In this document: piece by piece, positions 40,368 to 49,556 of the stretch
Layout: every line of letters begins with the position of its first letter
Numbering within the stretch: position 1 is the first letter of the stretch
Translations under genes and position numbers: made by a program
The notes under the pieces: generated by a model
Seen by the model: the letters and a program-made list of their open reading frames with translations, nothing else
What the model was told of the DNA's origin: nothing
Databases searched by the model: none
Assembly: GCA_965212005.1 (NCBI GenBank)
Contig: OZ243038.1
Coordinates: 1,426,001 to 1,490,000 of the forward strand
Direction: 5' to 3'
DNA: 64,000 bases
Source of the DNA: G965212005 sp965212005
Lineage (GTDB): Bacteria; Pseudomonadota; Gammaproteobacteria; Porifericomitales; Porifericomitaceae

Positions 40368-41591
40368 ATGAACAGCAACACGGAGAAAAACACAACGTTG
40401 CCGGAAGGGTGGCGGGAAGTGAAACTGAATAGTATTGCTACTATTAAAACTGGACCTTTTGGAGCACAGCTACACCAGCATGATTACGTCCACTCCAACG
40501 GGACACCGATTGTCACAGTTGAACATTTAAGTGAAAGAGGGCTAATACACAAAAACCTTCCTTTAGTATCTGGTCATGACAAAAAAAGACTTAGCCAATA
40601 TCTAATTCAAGAAGGTGATATTGTATTCAGCCGTGTTGGTTCAGTAGATAGAAGCACTTTAGTTTCAAAAAAAGAAGACGGATGGCTTTTTTCCGGTCGT
40701 CTGTTACGGGTAAGACCCCAAAATGTGCATAGCCCGTATTTGAATTACTTTTTTCACTCTCGCAAATTTAGACATCATATGCGAAGCATTGCGGTCGGCG
40801 GTACTATACCTTCGATAAATACCAGCATATTAAGTAACGTCATCGTTTATCTTCCTCCTGTAAATACACAAAAAGCCATCGCGTCTTTACTGGAAACATG
40901 GGACACAGCCATAGAAAAAACAGAAGCACTCATCGCCGCCAAGGAAAAGCGGTTTAAGTGGTTGCTGAAAACACTCATCAGCGACCAGCAAGATAATCCT
41001 GTATGGCGAAAGATAAAGCTTGGAGATATATGTAGGATATTAAAAGGGCAAGGACTTTCAAAGGATAGTATTGACAAAGATGGACAAAATAAATGCATAC
41101 TGTATGGACAACTGTATACGGTTTATTCGGCAATAATCAGCAAAATTATAGGGCGTACAAATACCAATGATGGAGTGTTGTCTGAAAATGGTGATGTACT
41201 TATTCCTGGTTCTACGACTACACAAGGTATAGATTTGGCAAATGCAACAGCGTTGCTTGAGGGCGGTGTTTTGCTGGGAGGAGACATCAATATCCTGCGG
41301 GCAGTGAAAAATAAATCGTACGATTCTTCATTCCTTTCTTATTATCTCACGCATAGTAAAAAGCGAGAGATAGTTCGTTACACACAAGGCATCACAATTG
41401 TTCATTTGTACGGGAAGGACTTAAAAAAATTAAATCTATCTCTGCCAAATCTGCAAGGGCAACAACAGATTGTTAGAGCACTAAACACCGCTCGAAAAGA
41501 GATAGACATATTTGAACAGATTGCCGAACAATACCGCACACAAAAACGTGGATTGATGCAGAAATTGTTGATGGGAAACTGTAGAGTGTAA
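40368..41591 (+). CDS. hsdS: type I restriction specificity subunit, two target recognition domains
   Basis: A 407-residue HsdS. TRD1 runs from LPEGWREVKLNSIATIKTGP to INTSILSNVIVYLPPVNTQK; a central helix (AIASLLETWDTAIEKTEALI) separates it from TRD2, which starts PVWRKIKLGDICRILKGQGL and ends LNLSLPNLQGQQQIVRALNT with the distal helix. This is the canonical two-half layout that reads a bipartite DNA site with HsdM. AGAGGGAAAG lies just upstream of the ATG at 40368. It is separated from hsdM by 2.2 kb of inserted genes and followed after two bases by the HEPN-like gene. Confidence 0.94.
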   Translation: MNSNTEKNTTLPEGWREVKLNSIATIKTGPFGAQLHQHDYVHSNGTPIVTVEHLSERGLIHKNLPLVSGHDKKRLSQYLIQEGDIVFSRVGSVDRSTLVSKKEDGWLFSGRLLRVRPQNVHSPYLNYFFHSRKFRHHMRSIAVGGTIPSINTSILSNVIVYLPPVNTQKAIASLLETWDTAIEKTEALIAAKEKRFKWLLKTLISDQQDNPVWRKIKLGDICRILKGQGLSKDSIDKDGQNKCILYGQLYTVYSAIISKIIGRTNTNDGVLSENGDVLIPGSTTTQGIDLANATALLEGGVLLGGDINILRAVKNKSYDSSFLSYYLTHSKKREIVRYTQGITIVHLYGKDLKKLNLSLPNLQGQQQIVRALNTARKEIDIFEQIAEQYRTQKRGLMQKLLMGNCRV

Positions 41592-41593
41592 TC

Positions 41594-42541
41594 ATGGAAA
41601 ATCCTGAAAAATATATTCTCACAGTGCTAGCGCTGGGGAAGCGTCCTAAAATTGAAATGAATAAAGAAAAATTTGAAAAATTGAAACAAGCAAAAAAGAC
41701 CTTGTCGAAAGCACTTTCTTTTGAAGAACAATATGAAATTGTAATGCATAACTATCTTGAATTTGAAAAGGGATTGAGCAACATGAATATTGAAAAGATG
41801 GTTAGAGACCCCTCTGACTATCTTGATTTCTTTAATTATAAGATCATTGCAAACATAAAAATAATAAATTTTTTTAGTTCAGCGAGATTATATACAGACA
41901 ACTTGCCCAAGCATGTCGCAGGCTGTTTGAATGGTAGAACAACATTAGAAGAGGCAAAACGACTCGTTAAAGAAATAGGGGAAAAGAATTTTTATTACAG
42001 GTTTGTAAATGCGTTAAGAAATTATACTCTACATGAAAGCTTGCCAGTACATAATATAATTTCAGGTGGCAAATGGACTGATGCCAATCTCATAGAGCAT
42101 TACTCTGACTTCTATGTAAGAAAAGAAAATCTTAAAGATACAAGATTTACGAAACATATTTTCGATGAAATGTCGGAAAAGATAAGTTTAGTTTCTGCTA
42201 TTCGCCATTATCTTGAATGCGTAAGTCAAATTCACAAAGAAGCAAGGCGCTCGATAGGTCAAAGGGTATCTGATGCAAGAGATTTAATAGAATCTACAAT
42301 CGACGATTATAAAAAGGTTGATGGACAATATCAAGAATGTACTACCGGCTTGTCTGCTGTCCATTATGATGAAAAGGGTCAATGTATTGAAGAAATTTCA
42401 TTGCTGCTAAATTGGGATGACGTACGTTTGAATTTGATGAAGAAAAATAGAAGAGAATTGACTAATTTACACAAACAGTATATTACAACACAGGTGATCT
42501 CAGAGAGTAAAAAGAAAACATCCAAACCCTCGTCTAAATGA
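41594..42541 (+). CDS. HEPN-like protein encoded inside the type I restriction locus
   Basis: A 315-residue, AT-rich, Lys-rich, mainly helical protein that I do not recognise by name. Near residue 150 it has FVNALRNYTLHESLPVH, which fits the R(N)xxxxH-type catalytic motif (here RNYTLH) of HEPN ribonuclease domains, after a helix-rich segment (FFNYKIIANIKIINFFSSAR). No ATPase or nuclease motif of another kind is seen. Many HEPN proteins are RNA-cutting toxins in defence systems, so a guard role for the restriction system is plausible but inferred. It begins two bases after hsdS and is followed by hicB and fic. Confidence 0.6.
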   Translation: MENPEKYILTVLALGKRPKIEMNKEKFEKLKQAKKTLSKALSFEEQYEIVMHNYLEFEKGLSNMNIEKMVRDPSDYLDFFNYKIIANIKIINFFSSARLYTDNLPKHVAGCLNGRTTLEEAKRLVKEIGEKNFYYRFVNALRNYTLHESLPVHNIISGGKWTDANLIEHYSDFYVRKENLKDTRFTKHIFDEMSEKISLVSAIRHYLECVSQIHKEARRSIGQRVSDARDLIESTIDDYKKVDGQYQECTTGLSAVHYDEKGQCIEEISLLLNWDDVRLNLMKKNRRELTNLHKQYITTQVISESKKKTSKPSSK

Positions 42542-42587
42542 CGCTACCCGCCTAGCCGTCGGTCTGCAGTTTTGGGTCAACAACAAA

Positions 42588-42761
42588 ATGAAAGAAATTT
42601 TGACAGCAGTATTCAAAAAATCCCCACAGGGATACATCGGATACGTCGAGGAACTACCCGGCGCCAACACGCAAGGTAAAACTCTGGAAGAAACCAAAGC
42701 TAACCTGACCGAGGCCATCCAACTCGTGTTACAAGCAAACCGGCAGTTAGCGAAAGAATAA
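42588..42761 (+). CDS. hicB: HicB-type antitoxin, orphan
   Basis: A 57-residue protein MKEILTAVFKKSPQGYIGYV then EELPGANTQGKTLEETKANL and TEAIQLVLQANRQLA, the partial RNase H-like fold of HicB antitoxins. HicA, the double-stranded-RNA-binding toxin, is not found on either side; the 46 bp upstream are too short. It lies 14 bp before a Fic gene, so it may serve another partner or be a relic of a lost hicAB pair. Confidence 0.8.
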   Translation: MKEILTAVFKKSPQGYIGYVEELPGANTQGKTLEETKANLTEAIQLVLQANRQLAKE

Positions 42762-42775
42762 ATAACTTCAAGATA

Positions 42776-43603
42776 ATGAACAACTCAATCAACCTTTTGC
42801 AACTCCACTCCCAATCGCTCACCATCCAGCCCCTGCCAAAGGAAAACCACGCCGCCCTCTGGCAATGGATCCGCATGCGCTTCAACCACCTGTCCAATCG
42901 TTTTGAAGGCAACACGCTCACCTACAAAGAAACGCAGTTACTCTTAATCCACGGGCGTGCGGCGGGTGACCACGACCTGCGGGAATACGAGGAGATGAAG
43001 GCGCACGATGTCGCGTTTGAGCACATTCGGGAACTTGCCGCTACGGACAGACCCGTCAATGAAGCCGACATTCGGAACCTCAACAAGATTTGCCTGAAAG
43101 AACCGTTTTACAAACCTGCCAGGACGCCGGACGGAGAACCGACCCGCAAGAAAATCATTCCCGGTGAATACAAGAAACAGCCCAACCACGTGCTGACCAC
43201 GATGGGGGAGATATTCCAGTTTGCCACGCCCGAAGAAACCCCGGCGCTGATGGCGGAACTGGCGGCGTGGCTTCAGCGGTGGCTCGGACAAAGCGCCGAA
43301 GACAAACACAAGACTCTGATCTCTTTTCTCGCCGAACTTCATCAGCGGTTTATCCGCATCCACCCGTTCGACGACGGCAACGGGCGGGTGGTGCGCCTGC
43401 TGATGGCCTATATCCTCATCCGCCTGGATTTTCTGCCGATGGTGCTCGACGACCGCGACGAATACATCAAGGCCATTCAGTTTGCGGATGCGGGCGATGT
43501 AAGCCGCCTTGAAAAATTGTTCGCGGACAACGTCGCGGCGACGCTCGAAAAAGGCATCTACGCCGGAGACCACCGAATAGATTTGAACGGGGACGCCGCA
43601 TGA
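42776..43603 (+). CDS. Fic family protein, second copy
   Basis: A 275-residue Fic protein with catalytic HPFDDGNGRVVR near residue 198 and an inhibitory helix-like motif SNRFEGNTLT near residue 40, so it is also an autoinhibited (class II) type. It is unlike the Fic at 38635 outside the core and lacks the C-terminal winged helix. It is the parent sequence of the fragment at 35757-35967. It starts 14 bp after hicB; whether HicB acts on it cannot be told. Confidence 0.9.
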   Translation: MNNSINLLQLHSQSLTIQPLPKENHAALWQWIRMRFNHLSNRFEGNTLTYKETQLLLIHGRAAGDHDLREYEEMKAHDVAFEHIRELAATDRPVNEADIRNLNKICLKEPFYKPARTPDGEPTRKKIIPGEYKKQPNHVLTTMGEIFQFATPEETPALMAELAAWLQRWLGQSAEDKHKTLISFLAELHQRFIRIHPFDDGNGRVVRLLMAYILIRLDFLPMVLDDRDEYIKAIQFADAGDVSRLEKLFADNVAATLEKGIYAGDHRIDLNGDAA

Positions 43604-43684
43604 TGTCCGGGTTCCCCGCCTTGCACCGGCGACTTGGCGGGGGCACCACATTCCTGGGGCTGTATCGGCTGTAAGCGTTTGCGA

Positions 43685-43727
43685 TTTACTCAATATACTG
43701 AGTAAAATTACTCAATCCAATGAGTAA
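43685..43727. promoter_or_regulatory. two palindromes overlapping the start of the DUF4143 ATPase gene
   Basis: TTTACTCA (43685-43692) pairs with TGAGTAAA (43699-43706), and TTACTCA (43708-43714) pairs with TGAGTAA (43721-43727). Both have six-base spacers and the same arms. The second covers the ATG at 43720. This looks like a double operator, or hairpins that control translation, specific to the next gene. Confidence 0.6.
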
Positions 43728-44925
43728 AATAACTTTCATTAGAGCACAGGGGACGGAGCTGTCCCGGCGCTTGAAAGAGCCGCGCCGGTTCATACAGGTC
43801 CTGTCGGGGGCAAGGCAGGTGGGCAAAACAACCCTCGCCCGGCAAGTGGCCGAGCGCAGCAGAATGTCCTGCCATTTTGCAAGCGCGGATGAGCCGATGC
43901 TTCGTGCCGGTGATGGGTGGATTGAAACGCAATGGGAAAATGCCCGGATGCTCACCGGCAAATCCAAAAAAAAGGCCGCCTTGCTGATACTGGATGAGGT
44001 GCAGAAAGTTCCGCATTGGTCGGAGTTGGTAAAGCATCTTTGGGACGAGGACACCCGCAACAACCTGCCGGTAAAGACCCTGTTGCTCGGTTCCGCTCCG
44101 CTGTTGATCGGGCAGGGGTTGACGGAAAGCCTGGCCGGGCGTTTTGAGATTTTACGCATGCCACACTGGAGTTTTCCTGAAATGCGCCGGGCGTTCGACT
44201 GGAATCTGGAACAATATCTTTTTTACGGCGCCTACCCGGGGGCCGCCTCTCTCATTAACAAGCCGGCGCGCTGGAGGGACTATATTCTCGACTCCATCAT
44301 TGAAACGACCATTTCCCGCGACGTGCTTTTACTTTCGCGCGTGAATAAACCGGCGTTGCTGCGGCGGCTGGTTGAACTGGGTTGCGCCTATTCGGGGCAA
44401 ATTCTGTCCTATACAAAAATGATCGGGCAACTGCAGGATGCCGGAAACACGACCACGCTGGCCCACTATCTCGACCTGCTTGCGGGAGCCGGTGCGCTCA
44501 CCGGGCTGCATAAATACGCAGGGTCGGCAGCCCGGCGGCGGGGATCAAGCCCCAAACTTCAAGTCTTCAACACCGCGCTGATATCCGCTCAATCCGGCAC
44601 GACCCGGCGCGAGGCATTGGCTGACCGGGAATTTTGGGGGCGCTTGACCGAGTCGGCGGTGGGCGCTCACCTGGTTAATGCGGCAACGTGCAGAGTATGC
44701 GATCTGTTCTACTGGCGGGAGGGAAATCGTGAAGTGGATTTTGTGCTGCAAAAGGGGAAGAAACTTGTCGCCATAGAAGTAAAGAGTGGACGCAGAACCT
44801 CTTCGTTGCCCGGCATAGAACATTTCTCCAAATCTTTTAATCCGGGCCGCAAGTTGATAGTCGGCACGGGCGGCGTTTCTCTTGAGCGGTTTCTGTCAAC
44901 GCCGGTGGAACATTGGGTGAGCTAA
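43720..44925 (+). CDS. AAA ATPase with DUF4143 nuclease-like C-terminus
   Basis: A 401-residue protein of the common AAA_14/DUF4143 type. Walker A is LSGARQVGKTTLARQVAE, Walker B LLILDEVQKVPHW, and LLLGSAPLLIGQGLTESLAG follows. The C-terminal domain has the PD-(D/E)XK-like strand pattern FYWREGNREVDFVLQKGKKL with VAIEVKSG. These proteins are widespread, often next to toxin-antitoxin or restriction genes, with no proven function. Two palindromes surround its start. It overlaps hsdR at TAATG. Confidence 0.9.
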   Translation: MSKITFIRAQGTELSRRLKEPRRFIQVLSGARQVGKTTLARQVAERSRMSCHFASADEPMLRAGDGWIETQWENARMLTGKSKKKAALLILDEVQKVPHWSELVKHLWDEDTRNNLPVKTLLLGSAPLLIGQGLTESLAGRFEILRMPHWSFPEMRRAFDWNLEQYLFYGAYPGAASLINKPARWRDYILDSIIETTISRDVLLLSRVNKPALLRRLVELGCAYSGQILSYTKMIGQLQDAGNTTTLAHYLDLLAGAGALTGLHKYAGSAARRRGSSPKLQVFNTALISAQSGTTRREALADREFWGRLTESAVGAHLVNAATCRVCDLFYWREGNREVDFVLQKGKKLVAIEVKSGRRTSSLPGIEHFSKSFNPGRKLIVGTGGVSLERFLSTPVEHWVS

Positions 44926-47900
44926 TGCCCACTCTCCGATTCAACGAAAAATACCTCTCCCAGATTCCCGCCCTGCAACTGCTGGTCAATCTGGGCTTTC
45001 GCTACCTGACGCCGGAGCAGGCTTCCCAGGAGCGGGGCTGGAAACTCCACCATGTTCTGCTTGAGGAAATCCTGCGTGCGCAACTCAAGAAAATTAACCG
45101 CATCCACTATAAGGGCGGCGAGTATCTGTTCAGTGAAGAGAATCTCAAGTCGGCGATCCGGAAACTCAAAACCATACGCTACGACGGCCTGCAAAAAACC
45201 AACGAGGCGGTGTATGACCTGCTGACCCTCGGCACCGCAATGGAGCAATCCGTTGAGGGGGGCGGCAAGAGTTTCACCCTGAATTATATTGATTGGAAAA
45301 ATCCATCAAACAATAGCTTCCATGTGACGGCGGAGTTTCCCGTTGAGCGGACGCGCATGGCCGAAGCCCGCCCGGATATTGTGTTATTTGTGAACGGCAT
45401 TCCGTTTGCCGTGATTGAGTGCAAGGCACCGGATATTGAAGTGGAATACGCAATATCTCAAACCATCCGCAACCAGGGCGAGGAATACATCCCGCGACTT
45501 TTTATTTATACGCAGTTGTTGCTGGCGGTCAACAAAAACAAAGCCCGGTATGGGACGGCGGGAACGTCGATGGAGTTTTGGAGCGTCTGGAACGAATTGG
45601 ACGATGCGGAGGACGACGTGCGTTCCTGCATGAACGGGGCGCTTTCCGGCGAAGACAAGGACGCGCTGTTTTCCGGTGACTTTGCTTCAGCGCGGTCACA
45701 TTTTGACGCGCTTGAAAAAGAAGGCGGTCGGCTCATTACTGAACAGGATAAATGCCTGCACAGTTTGTGCCGGCCGGAACGCCTGCTTGAGCTTGCTTAT
45801 AGTTTCACGATCTTTGAATCCGGCAGCAAGAAAATCGCCCGCTACCAGCAGTTTTTTCTGGTGCGCTCGGCGATGCAGCGCATCCGGCAAACAGACGACA
45901 ACGGAAACCGCAGGGGCGGCATCGTCTGGCATACGCAGGGCTCCGGAAAATCCATCACCATGGTCATGCTGGCCCGCGCGCTGGCGCTGGCCCCGGACCT
46001 GGGCAATCCGCGCATTATCCTGGTGACGGACCGCAAGGGTCTGGACAATCAACTCGGCAATACTTTCGCGGCCTGCGGGTTGGACAAGGAGCGGGCGACG
46101 TCGGGGCGCAACCTGGTCAAGCACATCAAAAACAAGGTGGGCATCATCACCACGCTGATAAACAAATTTGAAACGGCATTTTCCGCGGAAAAATACGTTG
46201 ATGGCTCGCCGGATATTATTGTTCTTGTGGACGAAAGCCACCGCACCCAGTTCGGTTCCCTGGCGGCGGGAATGCGGCGGATGCTGCCGAATTCCTGCTA
46301 TATCGGCTTCACCGGCACGCCGCTGCTCAAAAAAGAAAAGGACAGTTTTGCCCGCTTCGGAGGGTTGATCGAGCCGCACTATACGGTTCGCCAGGCAATA
46401 CAGGACAAGGTGGTGGTTCCCCTGCTTTACGAGGGACGGCTCGTGGAAATGGAGCAAAATCAGAAGGGCATTGACCTTTGGTTTGCCCGCCATACTGAAG
46501 GCTTGCAGGACCGGCAGAAAGCAGACTTGAAGCGAAAATACTCACGCGCACGGGAGTTAATCCAGACCGACCCGGTCGTCTATATGTGCGCCGTTGACAT
46601 CAGCCGGCATTTCGAAACTAATTGGCAGCGCATGAAACTCAAGGCGAAAGCGCAACTCGTGTCACCGAGCAAGGCGGCGGCGTTGAAGTATCACGAATAT
46701 CTGAAAGAGATCGGCACGGTTTCATCCGCAGTCGTGATTTCCCCGCCGGATACGCGGGAAGGGCACGAGGAAGTGGATGCGGAGGCCAAGGACGCAGTGC
46801 ACGGCTTCTGGAAAAAAATCATGGCCCGCTACGGCTCCGAGGATGCGTACAATAAAAAGATTATCGAGCAATTCAAGGACGAGGATCACCCGGAAATTCT
46901 GATCGTTGTGGACAAACTCCTCACCGGGTTTGACGCGCCCCGCAACACCGTGCTCTACCTGTGCCGCAAGTTGCGCGAACACACCCTGCTGCAGGCAATC
47001 GCGCGCGTCAACCGCCTCTGCAAGGGCAAGGAATTCGGTTATATCATTGACTACGCCAACGTGCTGGGCGAACTGGACAGCGCGCTGACCGCGTACGATG
47101 CGCTTTCGGGTTTTGAAGAAGGCGATCTTGCCGACGTTCTGACCTCCATTAATGAACAGGTGTCACAGCTGCCCCAGCGGCACTCGGATATTTGGGACCT
47201 GTTCAAGGAAATTAAAAATTCCCGTGATGAAGAACGCTATGAGGTGCTGCTCGCCGACAACGCACTGCGGGATGATTTCTATGACCGTTTCGCCGCGTAC
47301 GGCAAGACACTCGCCATCGCGCTTTCAGCAGAGCAGTTCATCATAGAAACCAACGAAAATCAGCTGAAGCGCTACAAGAACGACCTCAAGTGGTTTCAGA
47401 GAATGCGCAAGGCGGTCAAACTGCGTTACGCGGACGCCATTGACCATCGTGACTATATGCCGCGCATCAGGAAACTGCTGGACACCCACATTCAGTCGAA
47501 CGAGGTCACCCAATTAAACGACCCCGTGAATATCTTTGACGACGACACGTTCAACCAAGTCAAAGAAGGCCAGGGCGTTTCTAAATCCATGACCACGGCG
47601 GCAAGAGCCGACACTATCGCCCATGCAACCCGGCGGAAAATTACCGAAAACATGGACAAGGATCCGGCCTTTTATAAAAAGTTTTCAAAACTCATACAGG
47701 AGACGATGGATGATTTCAGGCAGCAGCGAATCTCCGACCTTGAGTATTTACAAAAGGCGGTCGATATCCGCGACGAGGTTGCAAACCCGCGGCGCGACGA
47801 CGTGCCCGATGCCATCCGGGATGACGACGAGGCGTGCGCGTATTTCGGGGTGATCCAACCTTGCCTTGCAAAGAGCGATATGAATGAAAGCCAGGTCAAC

Positions 47901-48125
47901 GACATTGCCGCAAAAACGGCGCTCGCCATTAAAAATTCCATAGAGAAAAACTGGAAAGTGGAATTTTGGAACGACAGTAACGCGCAGAACCGCGTAAAAA
48001 ACGAGATAGAGGATTTTTTCTACGATGAAGTGCAGGACGCGCATGGCGTTGCTTTGGGTTCGGAGCAGAAGGATGCAATCATCCGCGAAACCATCAGGGT
48101 AGCCAAATTCCGGAAGCCCGTCTGA
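44925..48125 (+). CDS. hsdR: type I restriction endonuclease subunit R
   Basis: A 1066-residue HsdR. The N-terminal nuclease has RPDIVLFVNGIPFAVIECKA; the superfamily 2 translocase has Walker A HTQGSGKSITMVML near residue 340, DESHRTQFGSLA, YIGFTGTPL and DKLLTGFDAPRNTVLYLCRK then HTLLQAIARVNRL. It cuts DNA after ATP-driven translocation when HsdS/HsdM meet unmethylated sites. Although separated from hsdM and hsdS by accessory genes, it is on the same strand and tightly coupled to its neighbours (TAATG at the start, TGATG at the end). Confidence 0.96.
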   Translation: MPTLRFNEKYLSQIPALQLLVNLGFRYLTPEQASQERGWKLHHVLLEEILRAQLKKINRIHYKGGEYLFSEENLKSAIRKLKTIRYDGLQKTNEAVYDLLTLGTAMEQSVEGGGKSFTLNYIDWKNPSNNSFHVTAEFPVERTRMAEARPDIVLFVNGIPFAVIECKAPDIEVEYAISQTIRNQGEEYIPRLFIYTQLLLAVNKNKARYGTAGTSMEFWSVWNELDDAEDDVRSCMNGALSGEDKDALFSGDFASARSHFDALEKEGGRLITEQDKCLHSLCRPERLLELAYSFTIFESGSKKIARYQQFFLVRSAMQRIRQTDDNGNRRGGIVWHTQGSGKSITMVMLARALALAPDLGNPRIILVTDRKGLDNQLGNTFAACGLDKERATSGRNLVKHIKNKVGIITTLINKFETAFSAEKYVDGSPDIIVLVDESHRTQFGSLAAGMRRMLPNSCYIGFTGTPLLKKEKDSFARFGGLIEPHYTVRQAIQDKVVVPLLYEGRLVEMEQNQKGIDLWFARHTEGLQDRQKADLKRKYSRARELIQTDPVVYMCAVDISRHFETNWQRMKLKAKAQLVSPSKAAALKYHEYLKEIGTVSSAVVISPPDTREGHEEVDAEAKDAVHGFWKKIMARYGSEDAYNKKIIEQFKDEDHPEILIVVDKLLTGFDAPRNTVLYLCRKLREHTLLQAIARVNRLCKGKEFGYIIDYANVLGELDSALTAYDALSGFEEGDLADVLTSINEQVSQLPQRHSDIWDLFKEIKNSRDEERYEVLLADNALRDDFYDRFAAYGKTLAIALSAEQFIIETNENQLKRYKNDLKWFQRMRKAVKLRYADAIDHRDYMPRIRKLLDTHIQSNEVTQLNDPVNIFDDDTFNQVKEGQGVSKSMTTAARADTIAHATRRKITENMDKDPAFYKKFSKLIQETMDDFRQQRISDLEYLQKAVDIRDEVANPRRDDVPDAIRDDDEACAYFGVIQPCLAKSDMNESQVNDIAAKTALAIKNSIEKNWKVEFWNDSNAQNRVKNEIEDFFYDEVQDAHGVALGSEQKDAIIRETIRVAKFRKPV

Positions 48126-48865
48126 TGCCGGAAAGCACACATTCCATCACCTACGCAGGCAAATCGATCCCCTTTCATTTGCGCTATTCCACCCGGAAGT
48201 CCCTGGAAATCGCCGTCCACCCGGATAGATCGGTGATTGTCAAAGCCCCGCTGGGCATGGATCAATGCCTTGTCGAGCAACGCGTTCACAAGCGCGCCTC
48301 CTGGATAAACCGCCAGCTCCGCTATTTTGAGCAGTTCAAACCGCGCGCGCCAAAACGGCGTTTCGTCGGCGGTGAAAGCCATCTCTATCTCGGCAGAAAG
48401 TACCGGTTGAAGATAAGGCAGTCTGAAACCGAAAAGGTTTCGTTAACGCGCGGCTTCTTCCACGTAACCTCGGTTGATGCCGCACCGGAACACGTGGCGA
48501 AATTGCTCCATGCATGGTATCGGCAAAAGGCGGACGCTTATTTTGCCCAGGTGCTGGAAGCGTGCTGGCGGCAGCATCACTTTGAACAAAAAGGCGTGGC
48601 AAAGCCCGCCCTCAAAATCCGCGCCATGAAAACTCGCTGGGGCAGTTTGAGCAAAAGAGGCCGGATGACGTTAAACCTGGAACTCATAAAAGCGCCCAGG
48701 GCCTGCATCGAATACGTGATCGTCCACGAGCTATGCCACTTGCTTCACCTCAATCACGGCAGGGCGTTTTACACCCTGCTGGAATGCTCCCTCCCCGACT
48801 GGAAACAATGCAAGCATAAACTGGAAAGGGTGCTGTCCGAGGAAATGATGAGTTTGGCACTTTAG
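48125..48865 (+). CDS. YgjP/SprT-like metallopeptidase (DUF45)
   Basis: A 246-residue DUF45 protein with the zinc motif HELCHLLHLNHGRAFY near residue 201 and KIRAMKTRWGSLSKRGRMTL before it. Members are commonly the last gene of type I restriction operons, as here, starting at a TGATG overlap with hsdR. The proposed role is a Zn-dependent protease that may control restriction activity, but this is not proven. Confidence 0.9.
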   Translation: MPESTHSITYAGKSIPFHLRYSTRKSLEIAVHPDRSVIVKAPLGMDQCLVEQRVHKRASWINRQLRYFEQFKPRAPKRRFVGGESHLYLGRKYRLKIRQSETEKVSLTRGFFHVTSVDAAPEHVAKLLHAWYRQKADAYFAQVLEACWRQHHFEQKGVAKPALKIRAMKTRWGSLSKRGRMTLNLELIKAPRACIEYVIVHELCHLLHLNHGRAFYTLLECSLPDWKQCKHKLERVLSEEMMSLAL

Positions 48866-48974
48866 CGCCTGCCCCCTGTCGGCGGGATTGCCAAAATAAC
48901 GGGCGCATACGTCATGCTTTGATTTAAGGAGCGTACTGCACCCAGGTATGAGCCTTCATCCCGAAGTATCACTG

Positions 48975-49537
48975 GCCTTCCCTTGCAGCTCTGATATATC
49001 TCCGGGGCACGCTTTTTCTTCTTGTGCCTGGTAGAACTCGGTGCATGGATGATGCTGGCATCCACAATCGTGCCTCGGGAGGCCTTCATGCCGTTCTCTT
49101 GTAGATACTGGTCCATCCGATGAAACAGTGAGTCACCCAGATTGTGCTGCTCCAGCATAGGGCGGAATTGGCACAGGGGGATCTCATCGGAAACTGGTTC
49201 TCCACCGAGATCAATGTCCACAAACCGACGCAATGCACGGGAGTCATACACGACCGATTCGGACAAGTTAAACCCGTGCTGGAGAAAAGGATGCGCAGCC
49301 TGCATTCTATGCCTATCGGGGGTCGCCGCTGCCTTGGGATGGAGATAAAAGAGCTTGATTTCCTTGGTCAATTATTTACAGGGAATAAGTGTCTCCATCT
49401 CTTCCAGAAACTGCGCTTTACGGACCTTCTTGCGGAATTTCTCGAACTCGTTTTCGGCAAGTGTCTGTTGCATGAAGTTTATCCTCTAGATTAATACCTG
49501 ATATTATAAGTAAGACAATTAATCAGAGTTACCCTAA
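48975..49537 (-). mobile_element. IS5-family transposase remnant, N-terminal half
   Basis: The minus strand from ATG at 49473 reads MQQTLAENEFEKFRKKVRKA, QFLEEMETLIPCK, then a TAA and LTKEIKLFYL. A frameshift region follows, then NLSESVVYDSRALRRFVDID and ENGMKASRGTIVDASIIHAP as in IS5 transposases. The sequence loses similarity at about 48975, so the C-terminal half is missing. The outer end near 49537 matches that of the remnant at 30080. It separates the type I locus from the large helicase gene. Confidence 0.8.
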
Positions 49538-49556
49538 GTAGTTAAGGTTCATACGT

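Noticed and set aside
41594..42541. PrrC/RloC anticodon nuclease identity for the HEPN-like gene
   Set aside because: No ABC-ATPase motifs are present and the catalytic pattern differs; only a general HEPN call is supported.
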